A stretch of 64,000 bases of DNA from an uncultured Blautia sp. (GTDB lineage: Bacteria > Bacillota > Clostridia > Lachnospirales > Lachnospiraceae). The DNA is taken from contig NZ_CAKRNY010000003.1 in assembly GCF_934371575.1 (NCBI RefSeq), forward strand, positions 62,001 to 126,000. The letters are read 5' to 3'. The position numbers and the translations under genes were made by a program. Below, one piece after another: positions 42,753 to 51,538 of this stretch; within the stretch, counting starts at the first letter, position 1, and each line of letters opens with the position of its first letter. The notes below the pieces were generated by a model. That model worked only from the letters and a program-made list of their open reading frames with translations, was not told the origin of the DNA and ran no database searches.

Positions 42753-43298
42753 ATGGAATTACAAAATGGAAGACCTCAAAACACAGATAACCGTCTGGAC
42801 AAAGAAATCCGTGTCTATGATTTTTTAGATAAACTTGGAATTAAATATCAGCGTATTGACCACGAAGCAACAATGACTATGGAAGCCTGCGAAGAGATTG
42901 ACCGCGTCCTTGGTGACAATACCACAATCTGCAAAAATCTTTTTCTGTGCAACCGCCAGGAAACTGCTTTTTATCTTCTTTTAATGCCTGGCAGTAAACC
43001 ATTCAAGACAAAAGATCTCTCTGCACAAATCCACTCTGCGAGATTGTCTTTTGCCAAACCGGAATATATGGAAAAGTATCTTGATATCACTCCCGGCTCT
43101 GTCAGTGTCCTCGGACTGATGAACGACTCAGAAAAGAATGTACAGCTTCTGATTGATGAAGATCTCATGCACAAACCATATTTCGGCTGTCATCCATGTA
43201 TCAATACCTCAAGTCTGAAATTTACAACCGAAGATCTTATGGAAAAAATCATCCCGGCACTGGGGCATACACCAATTACAGTTACTCTGCCGAAATAG
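42753..43298 (+). CDS. Prolyl-tRNA synthetase-associated (YbaK/ProX) editing protein
   Basis: 181 residues, a stand-alone YbaK fold. It has Y-Q-R-I-D-H-E-A near 30, a C-K-N-L-F-L segment near 60, and the late G-C-H-P-C-I-N-T near 150 that closes the active site in ProXp-ala. The family hydrolyses mischarged aminoacyl-tRNA, usually Ala-tRNA(Pro). The gene is single, with its own promoter and a strong terminator. Confidence 0.88.
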   Translation: MELQNGRPQNTDNRLDKEIRVYDFLDKLGIKYQRIDHEATMTMEACEEIDRVLGDNTTICKNLFLCNRQETAFYLLLMPGSKPFKTKDLSAQIHSARLSFAKPEYMEKYLDITPGSVSVLGLMNDSEKNVQLLIDEDLMHKPYFGCHPCINTSSLKFTTEDLMEKIIPALGHTPITVTLPK

Positions 43299-43313
43299 AA
43301 TGCCAGATACAAA

Positions 43314-43358
43314 CAGGTCCACTGATTATTGCTCTGCGCAATTAAACCAGTGGACCTG
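43314..43358. terminator. Bidirectional terminator
   Basis: CAGGTCCACTG / CAGTGGACCTG, 11-bp perfect stem; the loop holds a smaller ATTGC-tctgc-GCAAT hairpin. It lies between converging genes and marks the end of the large betaine catabolic operon. Confidence 0.85.
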
Positions 43359-43369
43359 CCTGATTCTAT

Positions 43370-44269
43370 TTACAGTTTATCCTTGATACTGTCGTAATAC
43401 TCTGCTGCTACATCTTCGTAATCTTCTCCGTCAACATCACATTTTGCATTCATGCTGATCACATCCTCTTTTGTAATAAGAGCACTGATCTTATTGGAAA
43501 TTTCTTCTGCCTCCGGCCACTGTTCAAGAGCGTCATCGCGGATCAGAGGGCAGATATAATATGGCGGCCATACTCCCTTGTCATCTGTTAACTCCACAAA
43601 TTCACCGGAGGAAAGCATTCCATTTGTAGTATACTGGTTAAATACGTCAATCTGACCACTTCTGCAGGCTTCAAAGTTCAACGCATAATCAATAGTAAGT
43701 TCATCTTTAAATTTCACGTCTCCGTAAACATCCTTTATATTCTGGTACAGCTGCTCATAAAATTCACCAAATGCTCCCAGAACAAGAGAATCTGCCTGCT
43801 CCCATAACTGGCTGTAATCTGTGATTCCAAGTTCTTCAGCTCTTGTTTTCAGCATAAACAATCCTTCTGAATCATTTACATCTGTCTGATCCAGCCATGT
43901 GATTTTCCATTTATCTTCATAAGCTTTTTTTACAGTATCGTAGCATTCCTGAGGATCCTGGATCGTATCCATGCCAAGGCGTGTCATTAATCCGGTTCCA
44001 GTATATCCTATATAAAAATCAATCTCATCATTTACAATCGCATCATGGATCACAGAAGATCCGATATTCATCTTTCGCTCTACATTAATTCCTGCATCCT
44101 CAAAGGCTAACGCATATACCTCTCCAAGAACCTGGGATTCTGTAAAATCCTTGGAAGAAACAACCAGCGGATCTTTATCTTCGGAACCAGAAGAGCTTCC
44201 ACATCCCGTTATTGTCATCATTGCCATAACACCGGCTAATACTGCCGCACACCATCTTCTTTTTCTCAT
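43370..44269 (-). CDS. OpuC/ProX-family binding lipoprotein for a quaternary amine (EgtU-like candidate)
   Basis: 299 residues. Lipobox T-I-T-G-C puts the lipid on C23. The mature part matches glycine betaine/choline-type OpuAC domains: S-K-D-F-T-E-S-Q-V-L-G-E near 40, the D-F-Y-I-G-Y-T-G-T-G segment near 85 and F-N-Q-Y-T-T near 215, positions that build the aromatic cage for a trimethylammonium group. Ergothioneine transporters of the EgtUV type use this domain. It is the last gene of the ten-gene catabolic operon, 14 nt after the lyase gene, while its permeases and ATPase are encoded in the divergent operon at 58.3 kb. Confidence 0.88.
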   Translation of the reverse strand: MRKRRWCAAVLAGVMAMMTITGCGSSSGSEDKDPLVVSSKDFTESQVLGEVYALAFEDAGINVERKMNIGSSVIHDAIVNDEIDFYIGYTGTGLMTRLGMDTIQDPQECYDTVKKAYEDKWKITWLDQTDVNDSEGLFMLKTRAEELGITDYSQLWEQADSLVLGAFGEFYEQLYQNIKDVYGDVKFKDELTIDYALNFEACRSGQIDVFNQYTTNGMLSSGEFVELTDDKGVWPPYYICPLIRDDALEQWPEAEEISNKISALITKEDVISMNAKCDVDGEDYEDVAAEYYDSIKDKL

Positions 44270-44283
44270 AATAATTTCTCCTC

Positions 44284-45813
44284 TCAGTTCTCTTTTATAA
44301 TTTTATTCAATTCCCCGGATGTCACAAATGCATATATTTTTTTAATCTCCTCGTGCATATTTCTGTTTTCACCAAGGAAGGGAATACAACTGCGAATGGC
44401 CTTATAGGCTTTTTCTGTATATTCTCCAAGATTCATTTTTCCATATTTCATCTGACGTAAATCCACAGCCTGTGCTGCATAAAGCGCCTCCATTCCAGCC
44501 AGATAACAGATGTTATCGACCATTTTCAATGCCTTTTCTGCTACAAGCGGAAGATTTGCACCATGATCTTCGATCATTCCTTCCATAGGATAAAAATCCA
44601 CGGAAGAAGGATTGCAGAGAAAACGATTTTCCACATCCAGAGCTGTATATGTATTCTGGATTGTTGCATAACCCAGGCTGGAATCATCCCAGGCGGCCAG
44701 ATATCTGGTCAGCCCTGTAAAATGGGGATCTGTCATCTTGATCATTCTGTAGCTGATCGACTTTGACATGTGACTCAGCGCAATTGTCAGCATCTCCACT
44801 GCAGCTGCAAGCGTCGCAGTTTCAAAATTGCATGTGACAAAGGTGTTTTCTTTTTCCAGTACAATTGCAGGATTATCTGACGGAGAGTTTATCTGTATAT
44901 TCAGAAACTTCTCGACCACATGTAAAGCATCCAGAACGGTTCCCTGAATGGCAAATCCGCCGCGGAATGTAAGGGAATCCTGAAGCGCCCGGTTTTCATC
45001 TGGCTGATACAAATAACTTCCCTTCAGGAATTTCCGGCATTGAGCCGCACTTTCAATCTGCCCCGGTAAACCACGTATGTCGTTTACTTCCTCACACATA
45101 GCTTCCACATTTCCATTCAGACCTTCATAATCCAGACAATAGATCAGATTTACAAGATCTACAAGTTGGTGGGTTTTTATGGACAAAAGAGCTGTCAGCC
45201 CTTCGCCCTGCGCATTGGAAAGTATGATCGTATGGGCATCTTTTAACTTCATCTGGTATACCGGAAGCCCTTCTTCTTTAATTGCTTCTGCAGCCGGGAC
45301 AACCTTCCCCTGATACCGGACATCTACTTCACCTGTAAAAGCCAGCCCCATATGTGATAATGTGGTAATGTCTGCGTCTCCTACAGAACCTCTTTTAGGA
45401 ATCAGCGGATGGATTCCATGATTCAGAAAATCTCTGTAGCGTTTTGCCAATTCATCTGTAGCGCAGGCTGTACCGATCAGCATATTATTCAGCCGGATGA
45501 CCATCATGGCTCTTACTTCTTCATCTGTATGATATGGTGGTACTCCAAGTGCATGCGTCCTTATCAGCTCATAATTGTAAGCCTCAATTTCATCCTGTGC
45601 CACACAGATATCTTTATTCCAGCCAACCCCACGGTTAAATCCATAGATAGCCTTTCCGGAATCAGCCAGGCTCTGCATGATCTCTCTGCCTTTTTTCAGA
45701 CGCCCGAAAGCCTCTTCTGCAATTTCCACCTTTCTGCCATGGACAGCCACATCAGCTACATCCTGCAAAGTCAGTTCTTTTCCATTTAAAATCAGTACAT
45801 CCAAAGCCTTCAT
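44284..45813 (-). CDS. Aromatic amino acid lyase family protein lacking the MIO triad; candidate ergothionase
   Basis: 509 residues, the full length of histidine ammonia-lyase. The Tyr base (Y57 in I-Y-G-F-N), S-D-N-P (312-315) and the Glu of I-E-D-H (E415) are kept. The cofactor loop is not: where lyases have G-S-V-G-A-S-G-D-L, this protein has R-G-S-V-G-D-A-D-I (141-149), one residue shorter and without Ala-Ser-Gly, so MIO cannot form. The Tyr of the Q-D-x-Y-S-x-R motif is also Leu (L281). MIO-free members include ergothionase, which eliminates trimethylamine from ergothioneine to give thiourocanate. The neighbouring betaine binding protein and urocanate hydratase support an imidazole betaine substrate. 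It overlaps the aconitase X small-subunit gene by 4 nt. Confidence 0.82.
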   Translation of the reverse strand: MKALDVLILNGKELTLQDVADVAVHGRKVEIAEEAFGRLKKGREIMQSLADSGKAIYGFNRGVGWNKDICVAQDEIEAYNYELIRTHALGVPPYHTDEEVRAMMVIRLNNMLIGTACATDELAKRYRDFLNHGIHPLIPKRGSVGDADITTLSHMGLAFTGEVDVRYQGKVVPAAEAIKEEGLPVYQMKLKDAHTIILSNAQGEGLTALLSIKTHQLVDLVNLIYCLDYEGLNGNVEAMCEEVNDIRGLPGQIESAAQCRKFLKGSYLYQPDENRALQDSLTFRGGFAIQGTVLDALHVVEKFLNIQINSPSDNPAIVLEKENTFVTCNFETATLAAAVEMLTIALSHMSKSISYRMIKMTDPHFTGLTRYLAAWDDSSLGYATIQNTYTALDVENRFLCNPSSVDFYPMEGMIEDHGANLPLVAEKALKMVDNICYLAGMEALYAAQAVDLRQMKYGKMNLGEYTEKAYKAIRSCIPFLGENRNMHEEIKKIYAFVTSGELNKIIKEN

Positions 45814-46223
45814 CCTTTCTGTTTTAAAACGCGTATTTCCCCATGATCAGCATCAACTTCGATCATGTCATCGTCTTTTGTTTCCTCAAAAAACTCTTTC
45901 TCAACCTTCCACACCATCGGAATTTCCATTATCACCGCGGTTGCCACAAGCACTGTGTCAAGATGCTCCACAATAAATCCAGCCGGTGCTGTATGGTTCT
46001 GTTCCAGTCTGTAAAGCCCATCTGCCTGCACAACAGAGCTTCCCTTTCCTCCTGGAAAAACCATGATTTTTCCACAGACACTTTTTCCCAGAAGACTATG
46101 TTCTTTTTCTGTTATCTCTCCCGTTTTGGGATCCGTATGGTAAAATAACACCGGTTCCTCTGAACGAAGTACTTTTGCTCTTGCTATACCAGGGGACACC
46201 TTACTGCATTTATATATTTTCAT
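45810..46223 (-). CDS. Aconitase X small (swivel) subunit, DUF126
   Basis: 137 residues from the ATG at 46223, after AGGAGAGG. Signature segments are G-x-A-R-A-K-V-L near 10, V-F-P-G-G-K-G-S-S near 55 and N-H-T-A-P-A-G-F-I near 75. In two-gene aconitase X enzymes this swivel domain pairs with the large catalytic subunit encoded immediately upstream (43 nt). Known aconitase X enzymes dehydrate cis-3-hydroxy-L-proline or mevalonate 5-phosphate; the substrate here is unknown. Confidence 0.87.
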   Translation of the reverse strand: MKIYKCSKVSPGIARAKVLRSEEPVLFYHTDPKTGEITEKEHSLLGKSVCGKIMVFPGGKGSSVVQADGLYRLEQNHTAPAGFIVEHLDTVLVATAVIMEIPMVWKVEKEFFEETKDDDMIEVDADHGEIRVLKQKG

Positions 46224-46266
46224 ATTCACGCCTCTCCTGACAGACATTAACATCCATGAAGTTTAT

Positions 46267-47481
46267 CTATTGCTCTTCTTCAACAGCAAACTGCAGACAT
46301 TCTTCCATGGAGCACACCATCATACGGATTCCAAATGAACTCATATAATACAGTGCTTTATGAGAATCAGTTGCTCCCAATTTATCTTTTAAATATTCAA
46401 AACAACATTTCTCATCCACACATGTATCGCTGACCAGGTCTACCCCTGACTTCTTCAGTTCCTGTAATAGTCCGGTTTGTTCTGCAAGTCCCATAACACC
46501 AGCCGAAGTAAGTATGATAACGGGAATTCTGCAGTGTCTGCCGTTTAATACTTCTGCTGCCTGCAGAATTCTTTCATAATTATAATGGGGACATCCCAGG
46601 ATAACATATTCCACCTTTTCGTTATCCTTTCGGAAGCAGGAATATTCTTCCCTTACCTGTTCCAGCTCTCTTTTCCCAATCCGTATTTCCTTCTCCGCCT
46701 TTTTTTGGCCAAATGCCGTTTCCAGATCCGGAGCCTCCGGTGTCACTTGTGGAATATGGAACATTGCACATGTTCCCGATACATTTAGCTGTGCACCAAG
46801 CATGATCAGTGCTGATTCTGATACTTTACTGCCAAGCCCCTGAAAAACAGGGATCTCATATCCTGTTTCTTTCCCGGCTGCCAATCCCAGCAGTCCATAG
46901 TCCAAAACATTTTCCATCTGGGCTTCCACCTTTATCAGAACCTTTCCTTTTCTGTTTTTCTCCAGCAGCATTCCATATTCCGGGACAAAACCGGTAATCC
47001 CGGCACAAAGGGCACTTGCCGCGCTTTCCCGGTTGGACCTTGCTCCCAGAACTGAATTTACATAAACTGTTGCGCTGGTTTCAGAAAAGGCAATGTTTTC
47101 ACCAAAATGCGGAATATTTTCAAACAGATATGGCGTACAGCTGTAGTTTAAAATTGCTCCAAGACGTTGATACGCACTCTGGGTTCTTGCCATTTTCCTG
47201 CATTGCTCTTCATTCAGAATTTTTTTCCTGCTAAAGTATTCACAATTATAGCCTGGATTTACTGTTGGCCTTACACGGCAATAAGCTCCTGCATCTGCCA
47301 TTTTCTCGGCAAACCAGATATCAGAATCCTGTGCACTCAGCGATACATGAACTCTTGAGACAGGCACCATGCGCTCTGCTTCAAAGCCCTCGCCCACAGC
47401 GCACTGAATCTGCATTGCCATTGAAGCACCTTTTCCGTATTTGCCGTCCAGCATCTCTTTTTGCAGTTCTGTTAATTCCAC
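46267..47481 (-). CDS. Aconitase X large (catalytic) subunit
   Basis: 404 residues from a GTG at 47481 (GGGA 5 nt before). It has the conserved Y-S-C-T-P-Y-L near 112, G-E-N-I-A-F-S-E-T-S-A near 127, N-S-V-L-G-A-R-S-N-R-E near 142 and I-L-G-C-P-H near 300; the cysteines hold an Fe-S cluster for dehydration. It is part of the operon with the MIO-free lyase and urocanate hydratase; no known pathway for ergothioneine or histidine uses such an enzyme, so its role is open. Confidence 0.88.
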   Translation of the reverse strand: MELTELQKEMLDGKYGKGASMAMQIQCAVGEGFEAERMVPVSRVHVSLSAQDSDIWFAEKMADAGAYCRVRPTVNPGYNCEYFSRKKILNEEQCRKMARTQSAYQRLGAILNYSCTPYLFENIPHFGENIAFSETSATVYVNSVLGARSNRESAASALCAGITGFVPEYGMLLEKNRKGKVLIKVEAQMENVLDYGLLGLAAGKETGYEIPVFQGLGSKVSESALIMLGAQLNVSGTCAMFHIPQVTPEAPDLETAFGQKKAEKEIRIGKRELEQVREEYSCFRKDNEKVEYVILGCPHYNYERILQAAEVLNGRHCRIPVIILTSAGVMGLAEQTGLLQELKKSGVDLVSDTCVDEKCCFEYLKDKLGATDSHKALYYMSSFGIRMMVCSMEECLQFAVEEEQ

Positions 47482-47510
47482 TTATATCCCTTTCCGGTAC
47501 CAGAGCGTAC

Positions 47511-48419
47511 CTATTTCTCAGTCTTATCCACAGAAAGATTTCCGGTTTCAGTATCATAGCCATCATAAAAACCACTTCCGGTTTTCATTCCCAGATGGCC
47601 TGCATCTATGAGATCCTTTAATTTTTTCGGAGGCTTATCTCTCTCATCCCCGCTTGCTGCATAATAGGAATTTTCAATGTTATAAATTGTCTGCAGACCG
47701 ATCAGATCCATCAGACGAAATGGACCTATATTGGTTCCCCACTCGATCATCCATCCTCTGTCAAATTCGGCAGGATCACAATAGCCATTTGCCCAAAGAT
47801 ACAAACATTCTCTCTTTACAGCCCTCCATACCCGGTTTATGGAATATCCTTTTATTTCTTTCTCTGTGATCACAGGTTCAAATCCCAGTTTATGATAATG
47901 GGCCAGTGCCTTTTCCTTTGTTTCTTCTGAAGTCCAGGGATTCCACATCATTTCCAGATAATCATTTCGTATGGGATCATCATGATCCACGGAAAAGGTT
48001 CTGGTTTTCCTCTCATCCGAAATTTCTGCTGCAATATCACTCATCAGAAGAGAGGAAGTATTGGAATTCAGCAATGTATGTTCCGGGCAATACTGATCCA
48101 GTTTTTTAAACATTTCCTGCTTCAGCTCCAATTTTTCCGGTATGTTTTCCACTACCAGATCTGCATCCTTACAGCACTCCTCCAGATCTGTAGAGTAGCA
48201 AATCCTGCTGATCAGAGCTTCCGCCTCCTGAGGTGTGATTTTTCCCAGCTCCACATAATACTGTGCCCATTTCTCTATTTTATTTTTACAGGTCTGTATA
48301 GAACTTTCTGTTCTACTGTACCCTTTGACCATCTTTCCATACAGGGCGTTGCGAAATGCAATCATGGATCCTTGCGTTCCAACTCCAATAATTGCCACAT
48401 TCTTTATCTTATCTTCCAT
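47511..48419 (-). CDS. 3-hydroxyacyl-CoA dehydrogenase family protein
   Basis: 302 residues. The N-terminal NAD site is I-G-V-G-T-Q-G-S near 11; V-V-E-N-I-P-E-K-L near 88 and N-S-N-T-S-S near 117 match the catalytic Ser/Asn region, and V-D-H-D-D-P-I near 143 supplies the His. The C-terminal helical domain is present. Relatives oxidise 3-hydroxyacyl-CoA, L-gulonate or L-carnitine. The Cys-poor, CoA-free neighbourhood favours a free hydroxy acid substrate, which is inference. It lies 21 nt after urocanate hydratase and 29 nt before the aconitase X large subunit. Confidence 0.85.
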   Translation of the reverse strand: MEDKIKNVAIIGVGTQGSMIAFRNALYGKMVKGYSRTESSIQTCKNKIEKWAQYYVELGKITPQEAEALISRICYSTDLEECCKDADLVVENIPEKLELKQEMFKKLDQYCPEHTLLNSNTSSLLMSDIAAEISDERKTRTFSVDHDDPIRNDYLEMMWNPWTSEETKEKALAHYHKLGFEPVITEKEIKGYSINRVWRAVKRECLYLWANGYCDPAEFDRGWMIEWGTNIGPFRLMDLIGLQTIYNIENSYYAASGDERDKPPKKLKDLIDAGHLGMKTGSGFYDGYDTETGNLSVDKTEK

Positions 48420-48440
48420 TCCGGTCTCTTCCTTTGTTTT

Positions 48441-50447
48441 CTATTTCTGATAAGTCTCTTCCACTGCTTTTCCTATCAAATCCTCATCTGTAAGATAAGG
48501 AATTGTGATCTGGCTTTCTCCTGCGTATTTTTCGTTATATTCCTTTACAACGGACATTGCATTTTCATTTCTGGCCCAGCTTCTTCTTGCCACGCCTCCC
48601 ATAACGTCCCAGAGAATTGCATCCTTGATCACTTCATCGACACGTTTGCTTCCATCCAGCACCAGACCGAAACCACCATTGATTGCTTTTCCGATTCCTA
48701 CTCCGCCGCCATTGTGAAGAGCCACCAGACTCATTCCTCTGGCTGCATTTCCCACGTAACACTGTACTGCCATATCTGCCATTACATTAGAACCATCCTT
48801 AATATTGGAAGTCTCACGGAATGGAGAATCAGTACCACTTACATCGTGGTGGTCACGCCCGATCATTACCGGACCAATTACCCCTTTTCGTACAAGCTCA
48901 TTAAATTTCAACGCAATATTAACTCTTCCAATTGCATCCTGATATAAGATTCTCGCCTGAGTTCCGACTACAAGCTTATTCTTCTCGGCATCCCTGATCC
49001 AATTGTAATTGTCCAGATCCTGATATCTGCGCTCTTTATCAATGCAGCTCATAGCTGCATGATCTGTTGTGATCAGATCCTCTGCTTTTCCGGAAAGGCA
49101 TACCCATCTGAACGGACCATATCCATAGTCAAACAGCTGCGGTCCCATAATATCTTCCACGTAAGATGGGAAAATAAAACCATCCTTCACGTCGCCTGTC
49201 TTGGATACTTCTGTTACCCCGGCATCGTAAACTGCTTTTAAGAATGAGTTTCCATAATCAAAGAAGTAGGTTCCATCCTCATGGCATTTCACAATACATT
49301 CAAAATGTCTGCGCAGTGTTTTATCTACCAGACTGCAGAATTTTTCCCGGTCATCAGCCAGCATCCGGGTTCTCTCTTCAAATGTGATCCCCTGTGGACA
49401 ATAGCCGCCTTCATAAGGTACATGACAGGAAGTCTGGTCAGAAAGGAGGTCAATATGAATCTTATTTTCAATTGCATACTCCAGAAGATCCACAATATTT
49501 CCATGATAGGCAATGGAATAGGCTTCTTTTTTCTCCATCCATTTTTTTGCCGATGCAAATACTTCCGGAAGGCTGTCTGAATATTCTCTTACCCAGCCCT
49601 GATCCAGTCTCGTTTTAATTCTGGAAAGATCAACCTCTGCGATAATTCCAACTGCCCCGGCAATTTCAGCAGCCTTTGGCTGTGCTCCACTCATTCCGCC
49701 TAAGCCTGAGCTTACGAAAAGCTTTCCGGCAAGATTTCCATTCATTGGAATTCCAAGCTCCAGTCGTCCTGCATTTAAAAGTGTATTATAAGTTCCATGT
49801 ACAATTCCCTGTGGTCCAATATACATCCAGCCTCCGGCAGTCATCTGTCCATAGTTGGCCACGCCCATTTCTTCTGCAATTTCCCAGTCTTTCTGATTAT
49901 CAAATTCTCCAATCATAATGGCATTTGTGGTTGTTACACGAGGCGCTTCCGGACGTGATTTAAACAATCCCAGAGGGTGTCCTGACTCCATGACCAGTGT
50001 TGTGTCTTCTGTCAGATTTTCCAGATATTTTTTTATAAGCCGATACTGCATCCAGTTCTGGCAGACAGAACCGGTCTCTCCATAAGTAACCAGTTCATAA
50101 GGATATAAAGCCACTTCAAAATCAAGATTGTTGTCGATCATAACCTGAAATGCTTTTCCCTCTACACATTTTCCCTTATATTCATCAATGGGTTTTCCAT
50201 ATATACGTCCTGACGGGCGGAAGCGGTATCCGTAAATTCTTCCGTATGTATACAGCTCATTCAGAAATTCCGGAATCAGTTTTTCGTGATATTTCGGATC
50301 AATATAACGAAGTGCATTTTTTAATGCAATTTTCGTCTGCTCTTTCGTAAGGTGAAATCCTCTGGACGGCGCGCGTCTGATTCCAGGTACAAATTCCGGC
50401 ATTTCCGGCAGTTCCTCATCTAATTTGATCGTCATTACTTTTTCCAT
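48441..50447 (-). CDS. hutU: Urocanate hydratase, long form (or thiourocanate hydratase)
   Basis: 668 residues from the ATG at 50447, about 10 nt after AAGGAG. It is the clostridial long form, about 100 residues larger than the enteric type. Key segments are Y-G-E-T-G near 100, Y-G-Q-M-T-A-G-G-W near 200, Y-I-G-P-Q-G-I-V-H-G-T, and S-D-Q-T-S-C-H near 330 with the NAD-binding region. Urocanase uses tightly bound NAD to hydrate urocanate to imidazolone propionate. In this operon the supplier of substrate is the MIO-free lyase, so thiourocanate or urocanate from a betaine is expected. No imidazolonepropionase (HutI) is nearby. Confidence 0.9.
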   Translation of the reverse strand: MEKVMTIKLDEELPEMPEFVPGIRRAPSRGFHLTKEQTKIALKNALRYIDPKYHEKLIPEFLNELYTYGRIYGYRFRPSGRIYGKPIDEYKGKCVEGKAFQVMIDNNLDFEVALYPYELVTYGETGSVCQNWMQYRLIKKYLENLTEDTTLVMESGHPLGLFKSRPEAPRVTTTNAIMIGEFDNQKDWEIAEEMGVANYGQMTAGGWMYIGPQGIVHGTYNTLLNAGRLELGIPMNGNLAGKLFVSSGLGGMSGAQPKAAEIAGAVGIIAEVDLSRIKTRLDQGWVREYSDSLPEVFASAKKWMEKKEAYSIAYHGNIVDLLEYAIENKIHIDLLSDQTSCHVPYEGGYCPQGITFEERTRMLADDREKFCSLVDKTLRRHFECIVKCHEDGTYFFDYGNSFLKAVYDAGVTEVSKTGDVKDGFIFPSYVEDIMGPQLFDYGYGPFRWVCLSGKAEDLITTDHAAMSCIDKERRYQDLDNYNWIRDAEKNKLVVGTQARILYQDAIGRVNIALKFNELVRKGVIGPVMIGRDHHDVSGTDSPFRETSNIKDGSNVMADMAVQCYVGNAARGMSLVALHNGGGVGIGKAINGGFGLVLDGSKRVDEVIKDAILWDVMGGVARRSWARNENAMSVVKEYNEKYAGESQITIPYLTDEDLIGKAVEETYQK

Positions 50448-50464
50448 AATAAGCTGTCTCCTTT

Positions 50465-51397
50465 TCATTTATTTTTACTTTCTCTGTTTACAATCTCTAT
50501 TGCCTGTCCTGGACAGGCGGTGCTGCAGATTCCACACCCAATACATCTTTCCGGAAGGAAATGCACTTTTCGGTCTTTTTTTACAAAGGCTTCCATAGGA
50601 CATCTCTTTGCACACTTTCCGCAATGGATACAGTTCTCGTCTTTCCATCTGGCAATGGTATGCGTAATCGGAAATGTTCCGATCAGATTCAGTTTTTTTG
50701 CTGTCTGATACTCAAAGCAACAGTCTCCACAGCAGTTACACATTCCATAGCTGCCTTCCAGTGTGTGGACCAGCCCTTCCTTATCAAGAGTTTTTACCAG
50801 TTCTTTTGCCTCTTCCCTGCTTATTTTTCTGGCATGTCCTCTGTCTGCCGGAGAGTTGATTCCGGAATAAAAGGATATGCACGTTTCACGGGAATGCTTA
50901 CATCTTTCAAAAATACTTCTGCAATCACAAAGGCAGACGTAAAAAGGTCCATCCTGGGCATCCAAAGCTTCAAGGGCATCTTCAAGAGGTACTACCTTAT
51001 CATTTCTCTCTCCCTTCTCCCAAAGCGGGCGATTCAGTCGGATAAATTCTTCCAGATACCACTCACTGATTTCCTGTCTTGCAGCTTCAGGAATTTCATG
51101 CCATTTCTCATTTTCAAACTGGCAGAACACCCCTAACCTTGTATAAAAATCTCCGATTCCATACGCCAGAGGATTTTTTTCATCTTTATTCAGAACAGCC
51201 CGGCTATAAGCTGAATTTATTAATTTTTCTGCCTGTTCTACTTCCAAATGCATATTCTCTGCCAACTGTAACGGGAAGAAACTATTGGTTCCCATATGTG
51301 CGATTATCTCCAGCTCCGAACCGGTTAAATATTTGTCCAGATACTTTTGCGCACATATTGGAATATGAAAAATTTTATAGACATATCCTATATCCAT
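50465..51397 (-). CDS. 4Fe-4S ferredoxin-type protein with N-terminal helical domain
   Basis: 310 residues. About 130 N-terminal residues look like a winged helix domain; a central Cys-rich region (C-L-C-D-C-R-S near 155, C-N-C-C-G-D-C-C near 220) precedes two classic 4Fe-4S motifs (C-I-H-C-G-K-C-A-K-R-C-P near 258 and C-I-G-C-G-I-C-S-T-A-C-P near 290). It is cytosolic and probably passes electrons to or from the molybdenum hydroxylase or another redox step of the operon. It starts after a 141-nt gap and ends 17 nt before the urocanate hydratase start. Confidence 0.82.
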   Translation of the reverse strand: MDIGYVYKIFHIPICAQKYLDKYLTGSELEIIAHMGTNSFFPLQLAENMHLEVEQAEKLINSAYSRAVLNKDEKNPLAYGIGDFYTRLGVFCQFENEKWHEIPEAARQEISEWYLEEFIRLNRPLWEKGERNDKVVPLEDALEALDAQDGPFYVCLCDCRSIFERCKHSRETCISFYSGINSPADRGHARKISREEAKELVKTLDKEGLVHTLEGSYGMCNCCGDCCFEYQTAKKLNLIGTFPITHTIARWKDENCIHCGKCAKRCPMEAFVKKDRKVHFLPERCIGCGICSTACPGQAIEIVNRESKNK

Positions 51398-51538
51398 CTT
51401 TTGCCTCCAATCTTTACAGCACCAGCAATTAATCTAATTATCTGTTATACAAGAAAAGCCGCAGCTGTAAACCTCCCGGTTTCAGTCACGACTTTGTGAA
51501 TTCTTGTTTCTATGCACCTAACTATAACAACCTGTAGT

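Noticed and set aside
44284..45813. Annotation as histidine ammonia-lyase (hutH)
   Set aside because: The Ala-Ser-Gly triad needed for the MIO cofactor is absent, and other Hut genes (hutI, hutG, ftcD) are not here.
47982..48947. 321-codon plus-strand open frame
   Set aside because: Spans two well-supported minus-strand genes and their boundary; composition is not protein-like.
51398..51538. Internal promoter or riboswitch in the 141-nt gap of the catabolic operon
   Set aside because: Only a short AAACC-ggga-GGTTT hairpin and no good -35/-10 pair or aptamer-like structure was visible.
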